This document shows, in pieces, positions 12,490 through 23,912 of a stretch of 64,000 bases of DNA. Position numbers and translations under genes: made by a program. The stretch's first letter is position 1. Each line of letters starts with the position of its first letter. Under the pieces are notes generated by a model, which worked only from the letters and a program-made list of their open reading frames with translations, ran no database searches and was not told where the DNA came from. Origin of the DNA: Liquidambar formosana (Eukaryota; Streptophyta; Magnoliopsida; Saxifragales; Altingiaceae); the NCBI GenBank assembly GCA_039720395.1, contig CM077827.1:19209602-19273601 (forward strand). Reading direction: 5' to 3'.

Positions 12490-12722
12490 AGTTTCAAACG
12501 TGTGAAATGTAGTTTCAAACGTCCGAAACTACACATCAAAATTTCTCCCTCTATGGAATTTTCAGACGTTTGAAATGTACATTCAGACATTTGAGAGTGT
12601 ACATTCAGACGTCTAAAAATGTACATTTGATCTTACCCAAAATCATTTCTATCTGGAATTTTCAGACGTCTGAAATGTACATTCAAACGTTTGTAAGTGT
12701 ACATTCAGACATCTGAAAATGT
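12490..12722. repeat. Palindrome cluster, core TTTCAGACGTCTGAAA, about eight copies
   Basis: Eight variants in 230 bp: near 12490 (TTTCAAACGTGTGAAAT), 12512 (TTTCAAACGTCCGAAAC), 12560 (TTTCAGACGTTTGAAAT), 12582 (TTCAGACATTTGAGA), 12604 (TTCAGACGTCTAAAAAT), 12660 (TTTCAGACGTCTGAAAT), 12682 (TTCAAACGTTTGTAA) and 12704 (TTCAGACATCTGAAAAT). Copies within groups are 21-22 bp apart, joined by GTACAT. The core is a perfect inverted repeat around ACGT. Confidence 0.9.
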
Positions 12723-13382
12723 ACATCTGCTGAAAAAAGAAATTTCTATGCATAACCCAATGCAAAATTTAATCCTCCATGCATCTCCACCCTTATGAAA
12801 TGATAAAACTCTTGCATCTATCATCTACACATGATCAATATACATTAAAAGAAAATGGCAAACTTCTTTAAAATGATGCAAATCATATATTAAGTAATTA
12901 AGTAACCTATTTAAGGATGTGGGTGTTACAGCATCACTTCTTAACAATTAAATATAAGATTGCATGCCGAGTTGGAATCAGATACGACATGGATCAATGT
13001 ACTAATGAGAACGATGAACAAACATACAAGACAGATGAAGCAGATCAATCAAGCGATGCAATAATATGTTTTTTTTTTTTTTTTTTTTTTTGGTATTGAA
13101 ATAAAAATCATCGTCTCTTATATCTTGGCAACTCGCTATCCCTACTATCATCTAAAATAATCTCCCAAGATTTCCTAGGAAATCTAGTTTCTCACACTAT
13201 AATTCCACTTACATTATAACCTATATTAGCAATATGTCAACTGCCCTATTTGCTTGTATATATATAAATGTGACGAATCGAAATTCTCCTAAACTTTCCT
13301 ACTAACTTTGTGGTATCTTAGACCAGATTACTGATTCTCTAATGTTGCTCATATTGTCCTTGAAGTACTCTAATTACCACTT

Positions 13383-13618
13383 GTGAATCTCCTTCAACTT
13401 GAACATATTTAATGTCTTTGTTCCAAGTTGCAAGAAGCCTGTTTCTTAATGCCATACATTCCGCCATTAAAACAGAAGCATTGTCCAACTAAATGCTGAA
13501 GCTTGTGAAACTTTTCCTCACTCATCTCTAATGACAAATCCATCGCCACTTCCTTCTTTAATTTTCCCGTGGCCCAACAAAATTTGGTTTGATTCAATTT
13601 GCTAGAGGAGGCTCCCAT
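13383..13618 (-). pseudogene. LINE RNase H-like domain, degenerate
   Basis: A minus-strand frame gives MAECMALRNRLLATWNKDIK and then VQVEGDSQVVIRVLQG. These are the AE-x-MAL and EGDS-x-xVI motifs of the RNase H-like domain at the C terminus of many plant LINE polyproteins; E and D are in the expected acidic positions. A frame change separates this stretch from the surrounding ORF, so it is a relic. In an intact LINE this domain would degrade the RNA strand of the RNA:DNA hybrid. Confidence 0.7.
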
Positions 13619-14197
13619 GCAATGAACCTACAACAATTAATAGTACCAACACCATAATATATCATATAATTATTAACATTATTCCAATCAAATGAACTAA
13701 TGTTAGTATTACTAGGATAAGGTTTGTGACCTTGAAAAAGGACTAAATTCTTGTGATGTCAAATACACTATAAGATAATAGAAATCTTTTCAAAAAAACT
13801 TACCCATTTGTAGCTTAAAGGTATTCCTATTCAGAAAAAGACTATTTAGCCAATCAATCAAGAGACGTAAAAAATCTAAAGGCGTAGGGCAAACTTTTCA
13901 TATGGGCCCATATAGTAATTGCAAAAAGGCATTTCATAAACAAATTATCAATATTTTCTCCAATGGAACCACAAAAAGAACAATCATCAAGGATATTAAG
14001 ACCACAATGTTTAAGAAATCCCTTAATTTAGGGATGCAATTTCTAATAAGATGCCACATAAAAAACTTCATACAAGGTAAAATATGAACTTTCCATATCT
14101 AATTTAGCAGATGATCCTTTGGATGAATTAAGTTCTTATTTGAATTATTTAACTAATTAGCAGATTTAATTGAAAACTTACCATCATTTGTGTAACC

Positions 14198-14950
14198 CTA
14201 ACAGAATTTATCATCGTAATCTGTAATCGGGATAGGTATGCCAATAATATCACTAATCACACTACGACTTAAAATACCTCTAACGTCTTTCAAATTCCAA
14301 AATTTAACCGTCTCATCAATAAAATGACTAGCAGCACAATTAAGATTAACATTACCACGCATTGAATCAAGAATAAAATCTATAAGAGGTCGAGAATAAA
14401 CCCAGTTATTGAACCAAAATATAATATTCTTGCCATTACCAACAATCCATCTAATACCCTTTTTTATAGGATATCTATGAGCTAAAATGTTTCTCCAAGC
14501 CATGGAAGCATTCCTACCTGCATTTACTACCAAAAAAAAAAAAAAAATTGACCTTTTAAGATATTTAGCTCTCATATACTTTACCCATATATTATTCAAT
14601 TCTGTAATAATTTTTCATCCCAATTTGGCAATAGTGGTAACATTCACATCTCCTATCTTACGAAGACCTAAACCTCCAGCATTCACAAACTTTGTTCCGA
14701 GAAACAAGAGCCATTGAACAAGAATTATTTGTGTCACTTTTGTTGTTCCAAAGAAAATTATGATTACTTCCATCCAGCTCATGAATATATTATGCCTCAA
14801 TAATTTAAAACAACTCATAGTATACAGAGGGATGGAGGATGCATTGGCCTGAATAAGAGTTAACTTACTAGCTCTATCAGTGGTACTCTTAATATTCCTA
14901 CTTCTAACACTTTTGGAAAATATCTTGGATGTCCAGTTATCCAAGGACAT
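14198..14950 (-). pseudogene. LINE reverse transcriptase C-terminal part and zinc-binding domain, broken
   Basis: Two minus-strand frames. The upstream one (14615-14950) contains LTLIQANASSIPLYTMSCFK and GGLGLRKIGDVN, the conserved block after the RT palm in plant LINEs. The downstream one (14198-14599) has ASMAWRNILAHR and GNGKNIIFWFNNW (G-x-G-x-xI-xFW-x-x-W). Frameshifts and a poly-A/T tract (14530-14546) interrupt them. The catalytic FADD motif is absent because the element is 5'-truncated and rearranged. Confidence 0.8.
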
Positions 14951-15033
14951 GTCATTAAGGATACTTTCAAGGATCTTTCTGGGAAGGTAGCTTCTCGATT
15001 ACATGGATGGAATGCAAAGCTCCTCCACAGAGA
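14896..15033 (+). pseudogene. Inverted 5' segment of the same LINE
   Basis: Plus-strand peptide FGKYLGCPVIQGHVIK followed by KVASRLHGWNAKLL. This is the LINE RT block (LG-x-PL ... W-x-x-KLLS) that normally lies immediately N-terminal to the LIQ(A/S)...SIPLY block found here on the opposite strand. The two halves abut head to head. Confidence 0.75.
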
Positions 15034-15216
15034 GATGTGATTATATGGTTGATTACCACAAACTTGATGCGATTAGAAGATTAGTGACAGCTGAATTGAG
15101 TTTGCAAATGCCCCAATAGGATGATTATATCGAGATATGGGTGATGCAGACCAATATGAAAAGAGGTTGGGATAGAATTATAGAACTCTTCTAAAAGATC
15201 TTTTTGTGTTAAAAGG

Positions 15217-15346
15217 TTTTTTTTTTTTTTTTCTCTTGATTTTTTTGTTGTTTTTGTTTTGTTACAATGGGAGGGGTTCAAACCCCTAACCTATACTACT
15301 CCTATCTTTTACCCCATCCTCCCTCACCATTAGCTAGGCCAGCCCA
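15217..15346 (-). mobile_element. tRNA-derived SINE on the minus strand, different family
   Basis: On the minus strand the element begins GGCTGGCCTAGCTAATGGTG (A-box-like). About 60 bp later it has GGGGTTTGAACCCC (B box GGTTYGAANCC), and it ends in a poly(A) tract (T run 15217-15232). Possible duplications GTGTTAAAAGG and TTATTAGAAGG flank it (8 of 11 positions). The body differs from the SINEs at 5899 and 8141 apart from the promoter-like boxes. Confidence 0.6.
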
Positions 15347-15460
15347 TTTGGTTTTATTAGAAGGCTTTTGCACCTTTTTTGAGTTCTAATCTAATTTCCA
15401 AGCCCTTTGTTTGTTATCCTCTGATAAAGTGCACGTCCTTATCTCTATTCTTTTTTCTTC

Positions 15461-15550
15461 TTTTTTTTTGCCAAACGATAGAAAGCTTTATTGAAGAAAA
15501 TTGAACTAGTTACAAAGGTGAAAGCATATCCTTCTCAAGATAAAGGGAAA
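15461..15550 (-). mobile_element. 3'-terminal scrap of a LINE
   Basis: A T run followed by GCCAAACGATAGAAAGC and TTTATTGAAG reads on the minus strand as an AATAAAG signal and poly(A) end of a plant LINE. Only the last ~90 bp is visible. Confidence 0.45.
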
Positions 15551-15560
15551 GCCAAGAAGG

Positions 15561-18500
15561 GTGTGTTTGGTTCGAGGAATGGAAAGTACGATTCCTTCTC
15601 AACATTCCCATTCCTATGTTTAGTTGGGTAAGGAAACTAATTCCTAAATATAATAAATTCCCGTACTACCCTTTACTTTACCAAAAATCAAATTTCAGCT
15701 CGTCCAATTTCGTTTCATGAAATCTTCATCGTGGAGAGCCAAACAACAATAAAGATTGTCCACCCTCTTGCTAGAGAAGTTCAAATAGACGAACCTAGCT
15801 TGTGAAATCTTCAATCTTCAAGAACACAACTTTACATTCTCGTACATCATCCACTTTCATGCTCGTCAAGAACAGATCCACGACCCAAGCTTCTGAAATC
15901 ATCGATCTACAAGAAGATTGACTCTTATCTTCATACATCGTCCACCCTTGATCTGCATCGAATTGCCCTAAGGTACGCATACGATTGATTGTTAGGGTTA
16001 TTAATTTATATATGCCCTAAACATTTTTTGTCAAATCTGCCTAAATTGATATGTTTGGAGGGTCATCATGCAATATAATGAGAACTACACCATGTTTTTT
16101 TATATAAAACAAATTCCCATTTATTTGCCCCAATATCTGTGTTGCATCATTAGATGAAGATGAAAAAATATAGTGATTATTGGAATAAATATATTGAATA
16201 TTGTATACCATTTTCGAAAATGATATTTAATGAGATTAATATAAATTGTAATAGTGTATATTAGTTGGGGATAACTCCTTTTTTTTTTCTTTTTTTTTTT
16301 TTATCACATGTTTGATGAATTGTGAGGTGAAAATGTTTTTAACTGAGAAATTTCATATTCAGCTACCTTTTTTATTTGTTTAGTTCATTCGTTTGATGAA
16401 ATATGAGTTAACGTTTTGAAGTGATAAACAATGACTTATAGCTACAAGCCTACGAACCCATCTACGCATCTATTGACACATTTGAATGCATTAAAATATT
16501 TTATAAGTCTTATAAAGAATTCAATGTTGGAGTTGCATTTTATACATTCAACTATAAATGAACATACATTCAATTATAAATGAACATATCACTATTAACA
16601 AGATGCAATGAAAGTTGTGACAACAATCAAAGACACCATAATATGTGTTAGTTATGAACCAACACAAATTTTGAATTTGATCTTTTCTAATGCTAAAGAT
16701 CATCCACATTAATGGATGGCATGATAAATTTACTACCATTTCCAATATAGAATTGCAGTTGGTGGCTACTTTTATCCTCATTGAGTTGATTTCAGTTGAT
16801 ATTGTCATTTGACTTCTAAATTTCTGTTGTGGTTATGTAGCCAATTTCTAAAGGTAAATATCATCCACATTGTATGATGAACAATGCTGGAGCCATAGTT
16901 TTGTCAGTTTGCTATGTAGTTACAAGGATGTTTTAATATAAGTTTCAAAGATCACTGGGTGCAAAAAAGAGCTAATTAAATTTTATCAATTCGATCACAA
17001 ATTATTTAAGAATCAAGGTTAGAATATGTATAAAAATGGTGTTCGTGGCACTTACAACCCTAGCACTTACAACAGAAGGGCAAAAACCATCAAATGATGG
17101 GTTTGCCCCTCAAATAACCCTTGCAAAGAATGAAAGGAAACTCAATAAGCTTAGCATATATTAAGTGTCTAATAAAAGATAATATTTAATGATAGAGAAT
17201 GGTGAAACATACAAATGGCTACAATTAACTAACTAAATATCATATGTATGCTAAATTTCTCTAACCATACCCATTAATGGTAAAACGCCTATATAGGGCT
17301 AGGAGCCATATATTTGTCATTTATATTTGATATATATCGTTGTCATTATAATAGAGATACCATTTTTATTTTGTAATTCGTTTTTATAACATTTGACTAC
17401 GAATTTGTAGAAACTACAACTCTATGAACCTGCAAATATCATCTTATATGTTTATAACAGATTGGTTTGATAAAATTATATTTTTTTAATATTATTTTGA
17501 AGGTGAAAATCACTAACTCTGAACAAGTGAACTAATGTCATCTACAAACAACCACCCCCACCTAAATGCTTGAGAGTGGCTCCTAAGTTGTGTGACTATA
17601 GATATTGAGTTATCTTGAAGATATCGCACAAGAAACATAGTAAATTTTGCTTGTTTTATTCATGCACTGGTTATATTATGAGTAATATGCAACTTTTGAG
17701 ATGTTATACTTTTTTAAGTTATTTAACTTTTAATAGTGTCGAAATGATGCAGGAACAAAATGGGTCTGATTGCCATTTCTTCCATTGGTGTAAAGCTATA
17801 GATGAGGCATCATCCACATTCCCATAAGATATAGAACATTATGGGAAATATAATAGCATTCTACTTACATCAATGGAGTTCAGGATCATTGTCTGAGTGT
17901 CAATAGTGTTGATGATTATGTATTGGTTTTTAAAGGTGCTATGAACATTTGTAAATAAATATTTTGGATATATTAGTTGTTTATTTTGAATATTATCATT
18001 GTTTTATTGAATTATCCTTGTTGGCAATTCACATGCATTTTGGTGATTTCACATGTCAATATTGAAACATGTAATACGTGCTTAACAAAATAGCATGCTG
18101 ATATTCAATTTAGTCAGCTATACAATAGCCTTTAGGCTTGCTTGCATTTAGGCTTGGCTTGGATAGATTTTCCATACAAAATTGCAATGATTCATTAACC
18201 TTATGATTGAACCATGCAACCTCTAGGTGATATGATCCATGCTTTATAGGCCTCACTTAAAAAGATCTTTGATATTGATTCATGAAACTACTATGGATTA
18301 AAATGAATATGAACTCCTTGTAGTAAGATGATATAAAGGTAATTATCAATCATCAATAAGCATGAATATTTTATCGACATGGAGGGGAGCCTACCTAAAG
18401 CAAATTACATGGGTAAAGCAAATGCTAGGAGATCATCTAAATTCACAAAAATTCAAGGGTTTATTGTAGGATCTATGTATGTTTGAAAATTGATTTTCTT

Positions 18501-18590
18501 AATGTAGTACCATATTTCCAAAAAAAACATGTCTTTTGACTTGTAATGAGCTTCTATTTTTTATTTCTTATTACTTATTGTTCACTTGAG
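15561..18590. other. Low-complexity AT-rich DNA, no gene recognised
   Basis: At 15800-15960 two related ~110-bp segments (GCTTGTGAAATCTTC and GCTTCTGAAATCATC starts) form an imperfect duplication. A T-rich run lies at 16279-16301. I see no coding region; small open frames at 15795, 16548 and 17615 have no features. The segment may be the 3' non-coding part of the Harbinger element. Confidence 0.35.
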
Positions 18591-19081
18591 GGGCCTCATG
18601 TCATTATATTCTCCGCCTGACAATATAGCCAACTACACTAACATGTAGTTGACTATATTGAGGCACTTTATGTCATCATATTCTCGGCTTGACAATGTTT
18701 TTAAAATGTTAGTGTGGCTGACTATTTTATGGGCTTCATATTATCCAACTCTTTGTCTTGCAATATAGCCAACTATACATAGCATGTAATTGACTATATT
18801 TATGCTTCATATCATCCAAGACCCGACTTGACAATGTAGCCAACTAAATGTTAGTGTAGCTAACTATTTTATAGGATTTTTATCATCCAACTCTCTTCCT
18901 TGCAATATAGCCAACTACATTAGCATGTGGTTGACTATATTTATGCTTTATATCATCCAAGTCTCGACCTGACAATGTAGCCAACCAAATGTTATTGTAG
19001 CTGACTATTTTATGGGTTTCATATCATCTAACTCTCTGCTTTGTAATTAGCCAACTACATTAGCATGTAGTTGACTATATG
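18591..19081. repeat. 141-bp tandem array with hairpin-forming units
   Basis: AATATAGCCAACTAC-type boxes recur at about 18616, 18759, 18900 and 19041, a 141-143-bp period. Each is followed by an inverted copy (GTAGTTGACTAT), giving a ~30-bp hairpin. A second, weaker pair (GTAGCCAAC ... GTAGCTGAC) sits halfway. The solo LTR at 19082 interrupts the last unit, and a related box (CATGCAGTTGACTATATTG) reappears at about 20684. Confidence 0.85.
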
Positions 19082-20623
19082 TGTAGATACCCCATTTTGT
19101 CCCTATATTTGATGGTGAGTTCCCGATGATGAGGTCCGTGATGTTTATTGTCAACTTAGGTCTCTTTTCTGCGAGCAAAGCAAGCAATTGGGTTAGGTGC
19201 ATATATATGTGTGTGTGTATGTATATAAGACCAATTAGGTAAAGTCTTCCCTATACAGCCTTCTCACCATTCTCATTCATCTCTCATTCATTTCAACTCA
19301 TTCTCTCTCAATTGTATTTATTATCTCCAATCAAAGTCTTCTTTATATAGACTCACATTTACCTAATATTTGAAGTGGTGATGAATTCATTTCCCATTTA
19401 CCAAGTGGTGTATCCACCATTTATCTCAAATGATTCATTATCCACCATTTATCTCAAATGATTCATCCACCATTACCAAGTGTTGTATCCACCATCTATC
19501 ACAAGTGATTTATCTACCATTTATCCCAAGTGATAAAAATCTGATGTTGTTTTGTTTTAAAATGATTGTCAACTTCACTTCTATTGATTGTCAACTTATG
19601 TCAGATTGACTGGTAACTTCACTGTTTCGACAACTTTGTTTCTTTTTAAGTGAGAAACCCACTACAAGAAGGGATGGAAGTGGGAATGTTGAGAAAAATT
19701 AGGTAAATGGGAGATGTGTAAGATGTCAAAAATAAAAGAAGTGGGGAATGATGGGGGAAATTAGGTAAGTGAATAAGCTTGCACTTTGATTCTTTTTTGT
19801 AAATAGCAAGAGTTTGGAAGAGTTCAAAGACACCAAAAAAATAGAGGGTCAAGAGGGAATGCTGAGACTTTGAGAGAAAATAGAGAGAAAGAGAGAATTG
19901 GGGAGGAGAGTTTTTGTAAGGAAAATATTAAAAAAGAGAGAAGTTACATTGAGAGAAAATAAAAGAGAGATGACTTGTGAGGAAGGGAAATAGCTTGCTT
20001 GGCTCAATACAAGAGATGCTGTAAGATTGACAATGGACCTGAGGGATAGTTTGAACACCAACCAATTTCTTTTGATACTTGATAATAGGATTGCAAAAAT
20101 GGTTCAGATTGTGATTTTGTTGTATACAATATCCATTTAGACTAACCCCTTTTGCAGGTGAGTTGGTTTCGTCGTGGAAAAAATGAACCAATGATGCCAT
20201 TCGTACACATGACATATGATGTGTACCCACATTGATAATATACGTACATATGGTAGTTTTTGTTATGTTTTATATTTTGCAATTAACTGTTTATATGCTT
20301 TTATTTATTATCTTGTGTTATTAACCTGCCATTTGTATGTGCTATTTATCTATTGCATGATTAAAAGGTGATCTAGATTTTATTAAAATATTAAATATGG
20401 TCAATTAATACAAAATGAGGGCCGGTTTATTACCGCACATTGTTGGGGTGCCTAACACATTCCCAATATGTACCCTAGCTCTAAACCTTTCTTTGGTCAA
20501 CAAAATTAGTCCTGGACCCTTCTAGGTGGCAACTCTTATTCACATGCTAATCCTGCGGGGTTAGCACCATCAGAAACAAAAGCAGGTAAAAGCGAGCGCA
20601 TGGTGAAAATCGGTTCTCTCACA
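19082..20623 (+). mobile_element. Solo LTR, family C copy 2 (1,542 bp)
   Basis: Starts TGTAGATACCCCATTTTGT and ends CTCTCACA. It is flanked by ATATG on both sides (19077-19081 and 20624-20628), the same 5-bp sequence as copy 1. The 3' block with GGGCCGGTTT and GTGCCTAACACATTCCC matches copies 1 and 3. Unlike them, its palindrome cluster at 19562-19637 is of the GTTGAC type. CATTTATC and CACCATTTATC repeats at 19385-19530 are another local feature. Confidence 0.85.
19562..19637. repeat. Palindrome cluster, GTTGACNGTCAAC type, in a family C LTR
   Basis: Four variants: ATGATTGTCAACTTC, TTGATTGTCAACTTA, GATTGACTGGTAACTTC, and TTTCGACAACTTTG. The same order of modules and spacers occurs at 26287-26360 in an LTR with unrelated ends. 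Confidence 0.8.
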
Positions 20624-20628
20624 ATATG

Positions 20629-21379
20629 AAAATTTTTTAAAAATTTAACTATTTGCATGAAAATACAATCTACTAGAATACCATGCAGTTGACTATATTG
20701 AGGTGAAAAAAATAAAAAATAAAAAAATTGTCATGATATATTTGATTATGGATATCCTCAACGTGACAAAAATTTAGAATCTTCTCCTTACTACCTGATA
20801 ACATACATGGAAAAAAACACACTTTCATAAGCAACATTGCAATAAATTTGATGTGCAGTCGACTATAATAAATTTGATGCATGAAAATGGATGTTTAAAA
20901 CTTGTTTTACCCATCACACAACATATGACATGTTAATTTTTATATATGTATATATATATTTTTTATAAAGTTGATTATTTTGTTGAACACTTAAAAATAT
21001 ACTTGAGTATTCTAATAATTAATCAAGGAATTGCTGAAATTTTTTTTTTCTATGCCTCATTATTGTTGCCAAACCTATATGCCATTGTCTATAGACCACT
21101 GCATATGAATATTATACAACACAAAATACATTACAAAAATAATTAACATGTTATGCAATACTTAAATAATAAAATGTTGCTTGAATCATTTCAAATACCT
21201 TCATATTACAATATTAATAAAGTTTCATTGCACAGATACCCAATTGTGTGTATTCAAAATACGAAAAAAATAAAACAAGTAGCTTGCCGATTGTAAGCAA
21301 ATATATCATAATACATAATTAAAGTTTTATCACTCACATACCCACTTGTGTGCAACCAAAATACCAAAAAATAAAACAA
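20629..21379. other. AT-rich DNA downstream of the Harbinger partner gene
   Basis: No gene. GCAGTTGACTATA/GCAGTCGACTATA boxes at 20684 and 20858 echo the 141-bp array. A ~57-bp duplication with AAAACAAGTAGCTTGCCGATTG occurs near 21274 and 21376. Confidence 0.45.
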
Positions 21380-22432
21380 GTAGCTTGCCGATTGATTTTG
21401 CTTTTTAACCACTTCAAACACCATTTCCCTACGCTTCTTGTCTAGTAGAGCTAAGAAGAAAGTGCTTAAATATGAGTAATTACTAATATCTTTCCCAGCA
21501 TTCATTATATCAAGAAGAATCAATCCATCTATCTCCTGCAGCTCTTCAGCAAGCTGTTTTTTCATTGTACTTTCCTCGATCATAGCATTGCCTATCGTAT
21601 TAAGATAGACCATGGTACCATCAACGAGATTCTTGATTAATGAGAACACCTCAAACATCCTATAAGTCTATCCATCAGTGTTCTTACGAGTCTTTTGTTG
21701 GGCCGACCCAGTCGGTGATGGTTGGGGTTAAGTACTAGAAACTTTAATACCATCCAGACCTTCATTAAATTGAGTACTCTGCCCGAATTCATTGGCAACC
21801 GTTACTTTAATTGTCTCCTCTGCCTAAGCTGGGGTAGTAGCACCCAAGCCATTTGTACGGTCCTTTTCAAAAATTTTCAGCAAAGTGTCATAGTGAAGGA
21901 AAGGCTCATTTCGTAAGCCTTTAGCAGTAGGATGACTTTGCACACAAGAAATTATCAAATAGAATTAAACTAAACAAATAATTTGAAGTTTAAAGCAACA
22001 TACACATTACCAATTGTGATTGTTTGTTTCGTTGAATTGAAATAAACACATTAATTAAAGTATAGCATTACCTTGACCCACAAATCAAAAACTGACTTCT
22101 CTACGACTACCATCTTATCTTCTTCATTCCAAGAGAATCCACTTCTGGTAGTAAATATATCAGTGATTGCCATTTTTTGTTTCTTTGAAGTCTACACTCA
22201 AGATTCAATATGTAGTAACTTTAACCACAGTTGTAAGCATCTTTGCCTCCATTATCTTTTCTAGTTAAAGTATGTAATTGGACTTGAATCTTGTATCACA
22301 CTTCCATGTCCCCATGGTATACGATTCATATAGGCTCTCTACTAATTTATCATCCTCTGCCGGAGTCCATTAATGCTTCAAGCTCCTTGAAGCTAAACTG
22401 GAAGTTGATTCCTTATCTCTACTGGAGGCCAT
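21380..22432 (-). pseudogene. Myb/SANT-like domain protein of PIF/Harbinger type, pseudogene
   Basis: The start codon is at 22430-22432 (MASSRDKESTSS...). After an in-frame stop comes WTPAEDDKLVESLYESYT and GTWKCDTRFKSNY, the Myb/SANT-like DNA-binding fold. Next is an exon with GFSWNEEDKMVVVEKSVFDL ending VK at a GTAATG donor. A following exon starts SHPTAKGLRNEPFLHYDTLL, then has KIFEKDRTNGLGA. A long C-terminal stretch (21254-21658) has LAEELQEIDGL and LDKKRREMVFEVV. In PIF/Harbinger systems a Myb-like protein helps import and target the transposase. At least three in-frame stops make it non-functional. It lies just downstream of the transposase on the same strand. Confidence 0.8.
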
Positions 22433-22691
22433 CCTATATATGTCCCCTAACAAAATAAAGTATATACAATATAATTTTGATGTACTCAGTAAATAATCAA
22501 ACAGTTATATATCATAATACTTATAAGTCACAACAAGCTAATTCTAATTCTAATGAAATGAATACATTATGTCAACACGAATACAATTTATACAAATTAA
22601 AAAGTCAATTACCAAATAATAATTAATAGTTAAAAATAAGTAGCCACAAATGCATATATAATCTTAGAAAAGTTATTCTTCATACAAACAA

Positions 22692-23912
22692 CCCAAAACA
22701 AATATAAATTATGCATTCCTAAAGGCCATCCACTCATTGAACATTTCATTTGCTATTGTATTCCTTCATGTTTGCCATGTGTCAGATGCCTCAACATATT
22801 CAATTGGATCACCATGCACCTAATTATAATATTCAATAAATGGGAGCTCCCTAAATGGGTCTATAGACATCTCTCAGGTTATGTGGTTGTGTAGAAGAAC
22901 ACATGTCAAAATGATCCGATTTTGGGTCTGCATGGGATAAAAAGAAGGATTCTTTAGAATGGACCACCTCCGCTTAAGCAACTCAAAGTATCTTTTTATG
23001 ACATTCCTAGCACTTAAATGTTTTATGTTGAAAAACTCTTATGGAGTGGTAGGTTGGTGACTAGTCCTTTAATCATTCAAATGATATCGCTGGCCTCTAT
23101 ATGGAACAAGAAATCTCTTTCCATTGGGATATCTAGCATCAACAAGATAATAAAAATCTAATAAATGAAAATAGTCATGATATTAGTAATTTATATACCA
23201 CTAACATAATATAATTTTTATAACAATCGCTTATAACGTACCACGCGGGACTTTAATACCATGTTTTCTACTAATAGCATTTCTTAGGACTTGAGAATGA
23301 GTTGCAAAACCTTCCTAACTTGGTAGAAGAAAAGTAAATTGCATGTCTTGGGAGCATATTCCCAATACATTAATTGCAATATCATTTTTCCTTGTTCGGT
23401 ACCGAGGTTTGTCAACATTAGGCACATTCACCCTAATATAAGTTGTATCTAAAGTTCCCAAACAGTTCTACACATAAATGGAGAAACAAACAAAACAAAA
23501 CAAAACAAAAATTACTACCATTTCAAAAAATAATTCACAGATTTTATTTTGTTAAAATATACATGTATCAATTAGTTAAATGCGAGAAAGATAGAAAGAA
23601 TTAAATGGTGTTTGGTATATATATCTTAAACCATTTCCACCTATCATCTGTGGAGTTTTCTAAAACATCTTTTGATTGTTTAAGCAAATGATTTTGCAAT
23701 CATATAACTCCATTCAAAATTTTATTGAAATGTCTACTAATAGTCTCATCAAGTCACATGAATATATTTATTATCACTCTATTCTTGACATGGTGTGCAA
23801 GTATGTATAAAAACAATGCAATCATCTCTTTAACAGTTACGTGTCTACTGTCTCTTAACTTCTTTATGGTGCAAAGCATATCACACAATTTTTTGAATAT
23901 ATACCTATTCAT
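22692..23912 (-). pseudogene. PIF/Harbinger DDE transposase, pseudogene with catalytic Glu changed to Lys
   Basis: From the ATG at 23912 the minus strand reads MNRYIFKKLCDML, VTVKEMIALFLYILAHHVKN, then (frame changes) ETISRHFNKILNGVI and ENSTDDRWKWFK. An intron follows, then LGTLDTTYIRVNVPNVDKPR, YRTRKNDIAINVLGICSQDM, SQVLRNAISRKHGIKVP, YLVDARYPNGKRFLVPYRGQ and SARNVIKRYFELLKRRW. This is the full order of the Harbinger transposase family (DDE_Tnp_4). The first two acidic residues are present (LDTTYI; VDARYPN). The third, normally Glu in NVIER, is Lys in NVIKR. Several stops confirm it is dead. Confidence 0.88.

Larger units (their letters stand above)
9014..12930 (-). mobile_element. Solo LTR (Gypsy-type, about 2.1 kb without the insert), split by another solo LTR
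   Basis: On the minus strand this reads TGTAACACCCACATCC at one end (12930) and GGTCGTGACA at the other (9014). These TG...CA termini resemble those of the LTR at 25535-27701, and TGTAAYACCC ends are known from plant chromovirus LTRs. Flanks ACATC (9009-9013) and GCATC (12931-12935) are a probable 5-bp duplication with one change. The inserted LTR (9515-11327) interrupts it, leaving about 2.1 kb of its own sequence. No internal retrotransposon domain adjoins, so it is a solo LTR formed by LTR-LTR recombination. A palindrome cluster is at 12490-12722. Confidence 0.7.
13069..15033 (-). mobile_element. 5'-truncated LINE (L1-type, RNase H-bearing) with inverted 5' end
   Basis: A 23-T run at 13069-13091 is the poly(A) tail of a minus-strand LINE. 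Reading upstream on the minus strand come an RNase H-like domain, a zinc-binding domain and the end of the reverse transcriptase. At about 14890 the orientation flips: 14896-15033 encodes, on the plus strand, the peptide that should directly precede the minus-strand part. GATGCAATAATATG (13055-13068) and GATGTGATTATATG (15034-15047) match at 11 of 14 positions and may be the target duplication. Confidence 0.8.

Noticed and set aside
21722..22264. Plus-strand frames of 63-64 codons
   Set aside because: Shadows of the Myb/SANT-like pseudogene on the minus strand.
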